Part shown: in pieces, positions 52,190 to 61,393 of the stretch | Layout of the letters: every line of letters starts with the position of its first letter | Position numbering within the stretch: the stretch's first letter is position 1 | DNA from: Xanthomonas hyacinthi | Lineage (GTDB): Bacteria; Pseudomonadota; Gammaproteobacteria; Xanthomonadales; Xanthomonadaceae | Assembly: GCF_009769165.1 (NCBI RefSeq) | Contig: NZ_CP043476.1 | Coordinates: 682,001 to 746,000, forward strand | Reading direction: 5' to 3' | DNA: 64,000 nucleotides | Notes under the pieces: model-generated | Databases searched by the model: none | What the model saw: only the letters and a program-made list of their open reading frames with translations | Told to the model about the DNA's origin: nothing | Translations under genes and position numbers: made by a program

Positions 52190-52864
52190 ATGCTCCAGCG
52201 CTGCCTGCTCGCCCTGCTGCTGACCCTGCCGACCGCCGCGCTGGCGGCCCCGGCGCAGTACGCGCTGGACCCGGTGCACACCCGCGTGCTGTTCGCGATC
52301 GAGCACGCCGGCTTCTCCAAGGCGCTGGGCACCGTGTCCGGCAGCAGCGGCAGCCTGCTGTTCGATCCGGACGACTGGCGCAGCGCGCGGCTGGACGCGC
52401 GGGTGCCGCTGCAGCGGCTGGACCTGGGCGACGCCAAGTGGAACCGCGCCGCGCTGGCGCGCAACCTGGTCGACGGCGAGCGCTACCCCGAGGCGCACTT
52501 CGTCTCCACCCGGATCGAACCGATCGACGCCACCCACGCCAAGGTGTTCGGCACGCTGACCCTGCACGGGGTCAGCCGCGAGATCGCGCTGGAGGTGACC
52601 CTCAACGCGCTGAAGCGGCATCCGCTGCCGCCATTCCGCCGCACCGTGGGCTTTTCCGCCACCGCCACGCTGCAGCGCGCCGACTTCGGCATCGCCGCCT
52701 GGCCGTCGGTGATCGGCGCCGCGGTCGAGCTGCGCATCGAGGCCGAGGCCACCCGCGAGGGCCGCGCCGACGCCGACCAGGCGCAACCGGCCACGCCCGC
52801 ACCCGACGCCGATCCCGACGCCCCCACCACCTCGCCCAGCCGCAGCCAGGAATCCACGCCATGA
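52190..52864 (+). CDS. YceI-family lipid-binding periplasmic protein 1
   Basis: 224 residues. The signal peptide [19 protein letters not shown] is followed by the YceI lipocalin-like barrel: [59 protein letters not shown]. YceI proteins bind polyisoprenoids such as ubiquinone precursors in the periplasm. A disordered acidic tail ([20 protein letters not shown]) extends beyond the fold. The stop overlaps the cytochrome b561 start, forming a three-gene operon. Confidence 0.92.
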   Translation: MLQRCLLALLLTLPTAALAAPAQYALDPVHTRVLFAIEHAGFSKALGTVSGSSGSLLFDPDDWRSARLDARVPLQRLDLGDAKWNRAALARNLVDGERYPEAHFVSTRIEPIDATHAKVFGTLTLHGVSREIALEVTLNALKRHPLPPFRRTVGFSATATLQRADFGIAAWPSVIGAAVELRIEAEATREGRADADQAQPATPAPDADPDAPTTSPSRSQESTP

Positions 52865-53427
52865 CCGCCAAGAACACCGCCGAGCGTTGGGGCGGCGTCA
52901 GCCAGACCCTGCATTGGCTGATCGCCGCCCTGATCCTGTTGCTGGGCGTGGTCGGCCTGAGCATGGGCGAGCTGCCGAAGACGCCCAGATACTTCTGGGT
53001 CTACACCGCGCACAAGTCGCTCGGCCTGACCGTGCTGGCGCTGGTGATCGCGCGGCTGGGCTGGCGCCTGTATGCCGGCGCGCCCAAACCGGTGCCGGGC
53101 ACGCCGGGCTGGCAGGAACGCATCGCCAGCGCCACCCACGTGCTGCTGTACGTGCTGATCTTCGCCATGCCGCTGTCCGGCTGGCTGTACGACTCCAGCA
53201 GCGGCCTGCGCCCGTTCCGCTGGTTCGGCCTGGTCGCCGTGCCCAAGCTCAGCGCGCCCGATGCGCAGCTGCGCGACCTGTCGCATGCGCTGCACGCATG
53301 GGGCTTCTGGATCCTGATCGCGGTGGTGCTGGCGCATGCCGGCGCCGCCTTCTACCACCACCTGTTGCAACGCGATGCCACCCTGGCGCGGATGTTGCCG
53401 CGCGGCTGGCTGACCCCCAAGTCCTGA
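52861..53427 (+). CDS. Cytochrome b561-type membrane haem protein
   Basis: 188 residues with four membrane helices and paired histidines for two haems: QTLHWLIAALILLLGVVG, YTAHKSLGLTVLALVIARLG, ATHVLLYVLIFAMPLSGWLY and LHAWGFWILIAVVLAHAGAA. It carries electrons between the quinone pool and a periplasmic acceptor. Placement between two yceI genes is a recurrent arrangement in proteobacteria, linking it to isoprenoid quinone handling or oxidative stress. Confidence 0.93.
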   Translation: MTAKNTAERWGGVSQTLHWLIAALILLLGVVGLSMGELPKTPRYFWVYTAHKSLGLTVLALVIARLGWRLYAGAPKPVPGTPGWQERIASATHVLLYVLIFAMPLSGWLYDSSSGLRPFRWFGLVAVPKLSAPDAQLRDLSHALHAWGFWILIAVVLAHAGAAFYHHLLQRDATLARMLPRGWLTPKS

Positions 53428-53438
53428 GGAGTTCCATC

Positions 53439-54005
53439 ATGTCGTCCCGTTTCGCCTCCCCCGCCGCCGTTGCCGCCAGCCTGGTGGCGATGCTCGCCGC
53501 CGCCCCCGCGTTCGCCGCCGATTACCTGCAGGCGCCGGGCTCGAGCCTGGTGTTCGCCAGCAAGTACGACGGCGAAGTGTTCACCGGCCAGTTCCCCGGC
53601 TTCGACACCAGGCTCAGCTTCGACCCGGCCAACCTGGCCAGCGCCAAGCTCGACGTGGCGATCCCGCTGGCCGGCACCAAGAGCGGCAATGCCGACCGCG
53701 ACTCCACCTTGCAGGGGCCGGACTTCTTCAACGTGGCCAAGTTCGCCACCGCCCACTACCGCGCCGACAAGTTCCGTTCGCTCGGCAACAACCAGTACGC
53801 CGCCGACGGCACCCTGGAACTGCGCGGGGTGTCCCGGCCGGTGACCCTGACCTTCACCTGGACCCCGGGCGCGCAGCCGGTGCTGGCCGGCAAGGCCATC
53901 GTCAAGCGCCTGGACTTCGGCGTTGGCGGCGGCGACTGGGCCGACACCAAGACCATCCCCAACGAAACCGCGATCAGCACCAAGGTCGTGTTCAAGGCGA
54001 AGTGA
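53439..54005 (+). CDS. YceI-family lipid-binding periplasmic protein 2
   Basis: 188 residues. The signal peptide ends PAFAA (about residue 27), then the YceI barrel: GSSLVFASKYDGEVFTGQFP, FNVAKFATAHYRADKFRSLG, GTLELRGVSRPVTLTFTW and KRLDFGVGGGDWADTKTIPN. It lacks the acidic tail of its neighbour. Last gene of the yceI-b561-yceI operon; an intrinsic terminator follows 35 bases on. Confidence 0.93.
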   Translation: MSSRFASPAAVAASLVAMLAAAPAFAADYLQAPGSSLVFASKYDGEVFTGQFPGFDTRLSFDPANLASAKLDVAIPLAGTKSGNADRDSTLQGPDFFNVAKFATAHYRADKFRSLGNNQYAADGTLELRGVSRPVTLTFTWTPGAQPVLAGKAIVKRLDFGVGGGDWADTKTIPNETAISTKVVFKAK

Positions 54006-54039
54006 TTCGCCACAGGCCGCAGCGGCACGCGGCCACTGG

Positions 54040-54075
54040 GCGGCGGATTCCCTCGTCGGGTCCGCCGCTTTTTTT
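54040..54075 (+). terminator. Intrinsic terminator of the yceI operon
   Basis: Stem GCGGCGGA (54040-54047) and TCCGCCGC (54061-54068), a 13-base loop, then seven T residues (54069-54075). It is the clearest rho-independent terminator in the window. Confidence 0.88.
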
Positions 54076-54437
54076 GGACCGGCCAAGCGAACGGCGGCGG
54101 CGGGCGCTCCTCGCCATCGAACCGCGCGGAGGCTCTGCGGCACACTGACTGCAGCGCCCTGCCAGGGCTTCTCGACAGGCGCAGACCCATTTACCGGCTG
54201 GCATGCCCCGCAATCCGGATGCCGAACGATCATGCCCGCGTTCAAGCGCGCCAACGTCTCAGGGCGGCGCTGTAAACGGCAGCGCATCGCTTGCCCCCTC
54301 CCCCCGCTGCCTGAGCGCGCTTGCTTCGCATCCGTGAACAGCGACGCGCGCCACGACCGCAGCCTCGGATGCCTACAGCGCGATCATCTATCCGCGCATC
54401 CGCGCAGAAATTCCCATCTCTGCACCAAGCCACTTCC
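54076..54437. other. Intergenic stretch upstream of the broken effector gene
   Basis: About 360 bases without a convincing gene. It should contain the effector promoter. TTCGC at about 54326 has a downstream CGCGC at the N15 spacing of a plant-inducible-promoter box, but the second half matches poorly, so no PIP box is called. Composition falls toward the gene, consistent with horizontally acquired DNA. Confidence 0.4.
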
Positions 54438-55116
54438 ATGCCAATCCAGACACGCTATCCGGGCATCTACTCACACAGCAAGTCGGACAACAGTCGCGAC
54501 CAACAACGATTCAATGCCGAAGTCGATGTGCATCTTTGCCATTTGAACTCCAGAAACACCGGCAACAGACTGCTCGATCAACTGCAACGGCTCAGCCATC
54601 AACGAAGGCACAAGGTCACGATTCGCGAGATGACGCCATCCCCCGCAGGGCCCCATGGCGGAACCGGTCCTTTCACGGCATCAGCTGGAGGCGCATCCCG
54701 GCGTGACTCGCTTCTGCGATATCCGGGAAACAGCTGCACAGCTTTATGCCCTGAAGACAGCGGGTGGCCCCAATGAAGGGTCGAGCGTTGTCGTGTCATG
54801 GAGCGCCCACCAGACGAGCATGGGATTGGACGAAGATGGCGATCCGACTGGCCCGACTGCCAGCCATAGGGACAAAGTCAGCTTGCTGGCGCATGAACTG
54901 GTGCACGCAAAACACATGATGGCTGGAACCTGGAAAGGCTGTTCCGATGATCCCTGCGACCCCGATACCGCCTCGGGGAAAGAAGAGCTACGCGCCGTGG
55001 GCCTAGGAAAGTACAAATATTCAAAGACAGGCGAACCCTCCGAGAATTCTGTCCGGGCCGAACACGGCCTGCCCAAGCGCGTCAGCTACGATGCCTCCGG
55101 CTACAGGAGCGCATAG
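54438..55116 (+). pseudogene. HopH1/XopG-type M27 protease effector, frameshifted
   Basis: The first frame reads MPIQTRYPGIYSHSKSDNSR through HKVTIREM, matching the N-terminus of HopH1/XopG type III effectors. Near 54650, in a run of C and G, the match moves one frame over to EPVLSRHQLEAHPGV. It then continues with VSLLAHELVHAKHMMAGTW (zinc-protease HELVH at 54892-54906), KEELRAVGLGKYKYSKTGEP and NSVRAEHGLPKRV, ending at 55116. Together the parts give about 225 residues, the normal length. A one-base indel breaks it. Intact relatives are injected into plant cells by the Hrp secretion system; no other T3SS gene is in the window. Confidence 0.82.
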
Positions 55117-55215
55117 CGCTCAGACGTCAATCGCAGGCACCGGCACCCGGATCGACCTGCACCAGGCGGGTATGACGGCGGCGTATTGCGTCTCGCCCGC
55201 TCTACCTTGGGCAGC

Positions 55216-55446
55216 TCAAACCTCCAGCCGCAACCAACGTGCGACCAGGCAGGTATCGAACGGCCACGCCAGCTCGCGTCCGCCAGCGTCGCGCAGCACC
55301 GGCACCCGCTCCCCGTAGCGCGCTTCCAGTACCGGGTCGCCATCGATGAATACGCTGTCGAGATCGCCCAGGCGCGCCTGCGCCAGGACCAGCAGCGCCT
55401 GGTCGCACAGGTGGCAATCGTCGCGCTGGTACAGGGTCAGGGACAT
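55216..55446 (-). CDS. Glutaredoxin-like protein (DUF836)
   Basis: 76 residues: [20 protein letters not shown] contains the CHLC redox motif at residues 11-14, followed by [20 protein letters not shown] with the cis-proline site. It is a compact thioredoxin-fold protein, probably a thiol-disulfide reductase of unknown partners. It faces sdaA across about 90 bases, so the two are divergently transcribed. Confidence 0.85.
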   Translation of the reverse strand: MSLTLYQRDDCHLCDQALLVLAQARLGDLDSVFIDGDPVLEARYGERVPVLRDAGGRELAWPFDTCLVARWLRLEV

Positions 55447-55537
55447 CCGCGGCGGCTCCAATGCTGCGCTGCGGGCATCGGCAGCGGACCGGGGACATAG
55501 AATAGACGGTCTTTGGCCTTCCACCTCTCCGGCACGT

Positions 55538-56920
55538 ATGGCTGTCAGCACCTTCGACCTGTTCAAGATCGGCATCGGGCCGAGTTCCTCGCATACCGTG
55601 GGGCCGATGCGTGCGGCCGAGCGCTTCGTGCAGCGCTGGCTGCTGGATCCGGGCCGGCTCGGCGAGGTGGTGCGGATCCGCGCCGAGGTGTTCGGCTCGC
55701 TGGCGCTGACCGGGCGCGGCCACGGCACCGACAAGGCGGTGCTGCTGGGCCTGGAAGGCCAGCGCCCGAACCTGATCGACCCGGACATCATTCCGAGCAC
55801 CCTGGAGCGCATCCGCAGCAGCAAGCGCATCAACCTGATGGGCCAGCACAGCATCGCCTTCGACGAGAAGCGCGACCTGGTGCTGAACAAGCGCCAGAAG
55901 CTGCCGTACCACAGCAACGGCATGCGCTTCACCGCCTACGCCGCCGACGAGGAGGTGATCGCCACGCGCGATTACTACTCGGTCGGCGGCGGCTTCGTGG
56001 TCAACCAGGACGACGCCGCCGAGGACCGCATCGTCGCCGACGAAACGCCGCTGCCCTACCCGTTCAAGAGCGGCGACGAGCTGCTGGCGCAGGCCGCGCG
56101 CAGCGGCCTGAGCATCGCCGCACTGATGTTCGAGAACGAGAAGTGCTGGCGCAGCGAGGACGCGATCCGCGCCGGCCTGCGCGAACTGTGGAACGCGATG
56201 CAGGCCTGCGTGGCGCGCGGCATCCGCGAGGAAGGCACGCTGCCCGGCGGTCTGCACGTGGCGCGGCGTGCGCCGGCGCTGTACCGCGAACTGTCGTCCA
56301 CGCCGGAAGCGGCGATGCGCGACCCGCTGACCACGCTGGACTGGGTCAACCTGTACGCGCTGGCGGTCAACGAAGAGAACGCCGCCGGCGGCCGCGTGGT
56401 CACCGCGCCGACCAACGGCGCGGCCGGGATCGTTCCGGCGGTGCTGCACTACTTCGACCGTTTCTGCCCGGGCAGCGACGAGCAGCGCATCTTCGACTTC
56501 CTGCTGACCGCCGCGGCGATCGGCATCCTGTACAAGGAAAACGCCTCCATCTCCGGCGCCGAAGTCGGCTGCCAGGGGGAGGTCGGCGTGGCCTGCTCGA
56601 TGGCCGCCGGCGGCCTGGTCGCCGCGCTCGGCGGCAAGCCGGGGCAGATCGAGAACGCCGCCGAGATCGGCATGGAACACAACCTCGGCCTGACCTGCGA
56701 TCCGATCGGCGGGCTGGTGCAGATCCCGTGCATCGAGCGCAACGCGATGGGCGCGGTGAAGGCGATCAACGCCAGCCGCATGGCCATGCGCGGCGACGGC
56801 AAGCACAAGGTCTCGCTGGACAAGGTGATCCGGACCATGCGCGACACCGGCCGCGACATGCAGGACAAGTACAAGGAAACCAGCCGCGGCGGGCTGGCGG
56901 TGAACGTGATCGAGTGCTGA
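55538..56920 (+). CDS. sdaA: L-serine dehydratase
   Basis: 460 residues from [20 protein letters not shown]. Single-chain [4Fe-4S] enzyme: the beta domain [17 protein letters not shown] is followed by the alpha domain with [37 protein letters not shown] and [19 protein letters not shown], which supply the cluster cysteines. It deaminates L-serine to pyruvate and ammonia. Length and motifs are complete. Confidence 0.96.
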   Translation: MAVSTFDLFKIGIGPSSSHTVGPMRAAERFVQRWLLDPGRLGEVVRIRAEVFGSLALTGRGHGTDKAVLLGLEGQRPNLIDPDIIPSTLERIRSSKRINLMGQHSIAFDEKRDLVLNKRQKLPYHSNGMRFTAYAADEEVIATRDYYSVGGGFVVNQDDAAEDRIVADETPLPYPFKSGDELLAQAARSGLSIAALMFENEKCWRSEDAIRAGLRELWNAMQACVARGIREEGTLPGGLHVARRAPALYRELSSTPEAAMRDPLTTLDWVNLYALAVNEENAAGGRVVTAPTNGAAGIVPAVLHYFDRFCPGSDEQRIFDFLLTAAAIGILYKENASISGAEVGCQGEVGVACSMAAGGLVAALGGKPGQIENAAEIGMEHNLGLTCDPIGGLVQIPCIERNAMGAVKAINASRMAMRGDGKHKVSLDKVIRTMRDTGRDMQDKYKETSRGGLAVNVIEC

Positions 56921-57208
56921 GCTGACGCGCCGGGCGTGTCCTGCGCCCGGACGGATCGCGCCGCTGCTGCGCGCGCGCACGCGGCAGGCAGGCGCGCGCA
57001 GCGGCGCAGCGGCCCGCACCCGGGCGATGGCGCGGTACCGCACGCGCACAGCGGCGCCGCGCAGGGCGAATCCGCCGGGATGAAGCGCGCCGCTGCGGCC
57101 GCCGCAATGGCCACCGCCGCGCAGGCGTTTGTTGCGGTGCGGATAAAGATCGGCGCGCCGGTGCCGATAGCGACTTCGACGATACGCCGACACCGAGCCG
57201 GCATTGGA

Positions 57209-60200
57209 ATGTCCTTGCAGCCCCACCCCGCTTCCTGGTGCACCCGTGCGTTAAAGCTGGCCACGCTGCTCGGAGCGTGGATCTCGCTCGTGCCGAGCGC
57301 GGCCGCCTTGCAGCCGGACAAGCAGTTCAACCAGTACGAACGCCAGCGCTGGAGCCTGGAACAAGGGCTGCCGCAGCTGAGCGTGCAGGCCTTCGCGCAG
57401 GACCGGCAGGGTTATCTGTGGATCGGCACGATGGGCGGGCTGGCGCGCTTCGACGGCGTGCGCATGACCACCTTCGGCGAAAAAGCGCCGGCCAACCTGC
57501 CCGGCACGTTGATCAAGGCCTTGCGCGTGGATCCCGGCGGCGACCTGTGGATCGGCACCTACCGCGGGCTGGCGCGCTATCGCGACGGCCGCTTCAGCAA
57601 CCTGCTGCCGCAGGATCCGCAAGCGCCGCTGCTGAACATCGAAGCGATCGCGGTCGATGCGCAGGGCACGGTGCTGGTCGCGGCGCAGGATGGCGTGTAT
57701 GCCGTGGTCGGCGACAGCCTGCGCCTGCGCCATCGCATCGCCCACGGCGCCTACGCGCTGCTGCCGCGCGGCGGCGAGCTGTGGGTCGGCACGCGCGGCG
57801 CGGTACTGCGCTTCGCCGATGGCGACGGCGACGGCGAGCCGCTGCCGTTGCCGGCGGACGCGCGCGCGGCGCCGGTGCGGCAGTTGCTGGACGCACAGGG
57901 ACGCCTGTGGGCCGGCAGCCGCGACGGCCTGCTGTTCCGCCGCGACGGCCGCTGGCAGCGCCTGCCGGGCGACCCGGCGTTGACCCGACGCGCGGTGGAG
58001 GCGCTGTACCAGGACAGCGACGGCAATCTGTGGGTGGGCCTGCCCGACTACCTGCTGCGCGTGCGCGACGGCGGCATCGTCGAGCAATACGCCGAACGCG
58101 AGCCGGACGCGGGCGCCAGCGCGATCTTCGAGGATCGCGAGCGCAACCTGTGGCTGGGCAGCCGCTGGAATGGCGCGACCCGCCTGTGGAACGGCTGGAC
58201 GCGCCGCTACAGCAGCGACGAAGGCTTGTCCGACCCGCTGGTGTGGACGCTGGCGCGCGATCCCGACGGCGCGCTGTGGGTCGGCACCGGCAACGGCCTG
58301 GCGCGGCTGCGCGATGGCCGCTACCGGCAGGTGCTGCGCCGCGCACAACTGCCCACCGACGTTCCCTACACCCTGCTCGCCGAACCCGGCCAGCTGTGGA
58401 TCGGCACCCGTCGCGGCGCCGTGCTGTACCGCGACGGGCGCGCCACGCTGCCGCCGCTGCTGGCGCCGCTGCGCGAACTGCAGGTCAGCGGCATCGTCCG
58501 CGATCGCGCGCAGCGGCTGTGGTTCGCCAGCAGCGACGGCCTGTTCCGCAGCGACGGCAACCGCCTGCATCGCTACGGCAGCAGCGAGGGCCTACGCGAC
58601 CCGCGCATCCGCCTGATCCACGAAACCCGCGCCGGGCGCCTGCTGATCGGCTCCCAGGCCGGCCTGTATGAACTGCGCGGCGAGCGCCTGCTGCCGCTCG
58701 CCGCGGCCGGCTCGGCGCTGGCCGGCGCCGACATCACCGCCATACACGAACTGCCCGGCGGACAGTGGCTGGTGGGCACGCTGTCGGAACAACTGTGGGT
58801 GTTCGATGGCAAGCGCTGGACCATGTTCGACGAACACGCCGGACTGCCGGCGAACGCGGCGTTCTTCATCACCGACGACGGCCACGGCAGCCTGTGGGTG
58901 GCCGGCCTGCGCGGCGTGTACCGGATGCCGCTGGCGAGCCTGCTCAAGCGCATCGAGGTGCCGAGCACGCCGCTGCACGCCGAACTGCTGCTCAACGAGC
59001 GCGGCCAGCGCCACGGCGGCGTGCAGGGCCTGTGCTGCAACGGCGCCGGCAACGGCAAGGGCTTCATCGACAGCGGCACGCTGTGGCTGCCCAGCCGCGA
59101 CGGCGTGGTGACCATGGACACCGCCGGCATCGTCAAGAACCCGGTCGCGCCGCAGCCGGTGGTGGAGCGGATCCGCGCGCAGGGCCGCTGGATGGCGCCG
59201 CAGGCGCTGCGCGACACGCCGCTGCCGGCGCAGGCGCGCGACCTGGATTTCGAGTTCACCGCGGCCTCGTTCCAGGCGCCGGAGAACGTGGAACTGCGCT
59301 ATCGCCTGGTCGGCTACGACACCCAATGGCGCAGCCTCGACGACATCCGCCAGCGCGTGGCCAGCTATACCAACCTGCCCGGCGGCGACTACGTGTTCGA
59401 GGTCACCGGCAGCAACAACGCCGGCGTCTGGGCGCTGGCGCCGGCGCGGCTGCCGCTGCGGATCCGGCTGCGCTTCCAGGAGACGCTGTACTACAAGCTG
59501 CTGCTGGGGCTGGGCGTGCTGCTCCTGGCGCTGCTCTGCATCGGCATCGCGCGCGTGGTCAACCAGCGCCAGCGCCAGACGCTGGAGCGGCAGGTGCGCC
59601 AGCGCACCGAGGCGCTGCAGGCGGCCAACCAGCGCCTGCAGGAAGCCAGCTTCACCGACGACCTGACCCAGCTGCGCAATCGCCGCTACCTGTCGCTGCA
59701 CATCCCCAGCGACATCGCGCTGTACCGGCGCATGGCCGCCAACGACCTGGACATCCTGTCCTCGGGCATGCTGTTCGCGCTGATCGACATCGACCATTTC
59801 AAGTCGATCAACGACAGCGGCGGCCACCACACCGGCGACGCGGTGCTGCAGCAGATGGCGCAGCTGCTGGTCAGGCTGACCCGCGAAAGCGACTACGTGG
59901 TGCGCTGGGGCGGCGAGGAATTCCTGCTGGTGCTGCGCTCGGCGCCGCGCGAGAACCTGCCCGTGGCCGCCGAACGCCTGTGCCGGGCGATCGCCGCGCA
60001 CAGCTTCGCGCTCGAGCACGGCCGCCACAGCCAGATCACCTGCTCGATCGGCCTGGCCGAATTCCCGTTCGTGCACGATCCCGACAGCCACCTGGGCTGG
60101 GAACAGTTGCTGGTCCTCGCCGACCGCGCGCTGTACCAGGCCAAGGCCAGGGGCCGCAACGGCTGGGCCGCGTACCGGCCGGTGCTCGGCACGCAGGCCG

Positions 60201-60283
60201 AGCAGGTGCTGGCGGCGCTGCACGAGTCGGCCGAACGCATGCAGCGCCATGCCTGCCTGAGCCTGGTGCATTCGCGCTGCTGA
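57209..60283 (+). CDS. Diguanylate cyclase with periplasmic propeller sensor
   Basis: 1024 residues. The start MSLQPHPASWCTRALKLATL gives a signal/anchor. Two-component-type propeller repeats fill about 30-760 (DRQGYLWIGTMGGLARFDGV, GDLWIGTYRGLARYRDGRFS, LWVGTGNGLARLRDGR). Then come a YYY domain (YRLVGYDTQWRSLDDI), one membrane helix (about 765-788), a short coiled coil and GGDEF. The active site is GGEEF at 901-905, and RESD at 892-895 is a complete inhibitory I-site five residues before it. It makes cyclic di-GMP in response to a periplasmic signal, with product inhibition. The sensor is the same type as in the two hybrid kinases at 44.6-52 kb. Confidence 0.93.
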   Translation: MSLQPHPASWCTRALKLATLLGAWISLVPSAAALQPDKQFNQYERQRWSLEQGLPQLSVQAFAQDRQGYLWIGTMGGLARFDGVRMTTFGEKAPANLPGTLIKALRVDPGGDLWIGTYRGLARYRDGRFSNLLPQDPQAPLLNIEAIAVDAQGTVLVAAQDGVYAVVGDSLRLRHRIAHGAYALLPRGGELWVGTRGAVLRFADGDGDGEPLPLPADARAAPVRQLLDAQGRLWAGSRDGLLFRRDGRWQRLPGDPALTRRAVEALYQDSDGNLWVGLPDYLLRVRDGGIVEQYAEREPDAGASAIFEDRERNLWLGSRWNGATRLWNGWTRRYSSDEGLSDPLVWTLARDPDGALWVGTGNGLARLRDGRYRQVLRRAQLPTDVPYTLLAEPGQLWIGTRRGAVLYRDGRATLPPLLAPLRELQVSGIVRDRAQRLWFASSDGLFRSDGNRLHRYGSSEGLRDPRIRLIHETRAGRLLIGSQAGLYELRGERLLPLAAAGSALAGADITAIHELPGGQWLVGTLSEQLWVFDGKRWTMFDEHAGLPANAAFFITDDGHGSLWVAGLRGVYRMPLASLLKRIEVPSTPLHAELLLNERGQRHGGVQGLCCNGAGNGKGFIDSGTLWLPSRDGVVTMDTAGIVKNPVAPQPVVERIRAQGRWMAPQALRDTPLPAQARDLDFEFTAASFQAPENVELRYRLVGYDTQWRSLDDIRQRVASYTNLPGGDYVFEVTGSNNAGVWALAPARLPLRIRLRFQETLYYKLLLGLGVLLLALLCIGIARVVNQRQRQTLERQVRQRTEALQAANQRLQEASFTDDLTQLRNRRYLSLHIPSDIALYRRMAANDLDILSSGMLFALIDIDHFKSINDSGGHHTGDAVLQQMAQLLVRLTRESDYVVRWGGEEFLLVLRSAPRENLPVAAERLCRAIAAHSFALEHGRHSQITCSIGLAEFPFVHDPDSHLGWEQLLVLADRALYQAKARGRNGWAAYRPVLGTQAEQVLAALHESAERMQRHACLSLVHSRC

Positions 60284-60352
60284 GCCGCGTTGACGCCGCC
60301 CGTGCATGGCCCGGGCTAGAGTCGCGGCATCCCCGCACGTCCTCCAGCCCGC

Positions 60353-61363
60353 ATGCGCCGACTCCCGCTTCTCGCCGCGCTCGCCGCCGCGCTCCTGCCG
60401 CCGCCCAGCCACGCCGCCACCCCCGCGCCGCGCTACGGCGCGCAGCTGGAAGGCTTCGACTATCCGGCTCCGCTCGCCCGCTACGACTTCGTCTCGCAGC
60501 GGCAGTCCTTGCAGATGGCCTACCTGGACGTGGCGCCGAGCGGCACGCCCAACGGCCGCACCGTCGTGCTGCTGCACGGCAAGAACTTCTGCGCGGCGAC
60601 CTGGGAGTCGGCGATCGCCGCGCTCCTCGCCGCAGGCTACCGGGTGATCGCGCCGGACCAGATCGGCTTCTGCAAGTCGAGCAAGCCGCAGGCCTACCAG
60701 TTCTCCTTCGCGCAGCTGGCGGCCAACACCCATGCGCTACTGCAACACGCCGGGGTGACCCGGGCGGTGTTCGTCGGCCACTCGATGGGCGGCATGCTCG
60801 CCGCGCACTACGCCCTGCAGTATCCGCAGGACGTGAGCCAGCTGCTGCTGGTCAACCCGATCGGGCTGGAGGACTGGAAGGCCGCCGGTGTGCCGTGGCG
60901 CAGCGTCGATGCCTGGTACGCGAAGGAACTCAAGACCGATGCCGCCTCGATCAGGCAGTACCAGCAGAGCGTCTACTACGGCGGGCAATGGAAACCCGAG
61001 TACGACCGCTGGGTGACGATGCAGGCCGGGCTGTACGCCGGCCCCGGCCACGCGCAGGTGGCCTGGAACCAGGCGCTGACCTCGGACATGGTGTTCAACC
61101 AGCCGGTGCTGCAGCGGTTCGCGCAGATCCAGGTGCCGACCACGCTGTTCATCGGCCAGCGCGACCGCACCGCGATCGGCAAGGACCTGGCGCCGCCGGC
61201 GCTGGCCAAGACCCTGGGCGACTATCCGGCGTTGGGCAAGCGCGCGGCGGCGGCGATTCCCGGCGCCACGCTGGTCGAGTTCGCCGACCTGGGCCACGCG
61301 CCGCAGGTCGAAGCGCCGCAGCGCTTCAACGCCGCGCTGCTGCAGGCGCTGGCCGCGCGCTAA
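60353..61363 (+). CDS. Secreted alpha/beta hydrolase
   Basis: 336 residues. A signal peptide (MRRLPLLAALAAALLPPPSH) is followed by the hydrolase fold: VVLLHGKNFCAATWESAIAA (oxyanion region), VFVGHSMGGMLAAHYALQYP (nucleophile elbow GHSMG), a cap region and FIGQRDRTAIGKD, then LGHAPQVEAP with the catalytic histidine. The acid is probably the D of QRDRT. Substrate unknown; the fold suggests an esterase or haloperoxidase-like enzyme acting in the periplasm or outside. Confidence 0.88.
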   Translation: MRRLPLLAALAAALLPPPSHAATPAPRYGAQLEGFDYPAPLARYDFVSQRQSLQMAYLDVAPSGTPNGRTVVLLHGKNFCAATWESAIAALLAAGYRVIAPDQIGFCKSSKPQAYQFSFAQLAANTHALLQHAGVTRAVFVGHSMGGMLAAHYALQYPQDVSQLLLVNPIGLEDWKAAGVPWRSVDAWYAKELKTDAASIRQYQQSVYYGGQWKPEYDRWVTMQAGLYAGPGHAQVAWNQALTSDMVFNQPVLQRFAQIQVPTTLFIGQRDRTAIGKDLAPPALAKTLGDYPALGKRAAAAIPGATLVEFADLGHAPQVEAPQRFNAALLQALAAR

Positions 61364-61393
61364 CGGCGCGGCGACTGCCGGCGTACTGGCGCG

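Noticed and set aside
54320..54350. PIP box upstream of the effector pseudogene.
   Set aside because: TTCGC is present but the second half-site at the N15 position reads CGCGC; too poor a match.
56930..56950. Terminator after sdaA.
   Set aside because: CCGGGCG/CGCCCGG stem is present but no T-run follows, so it was not listed as an intrinsic terminator.
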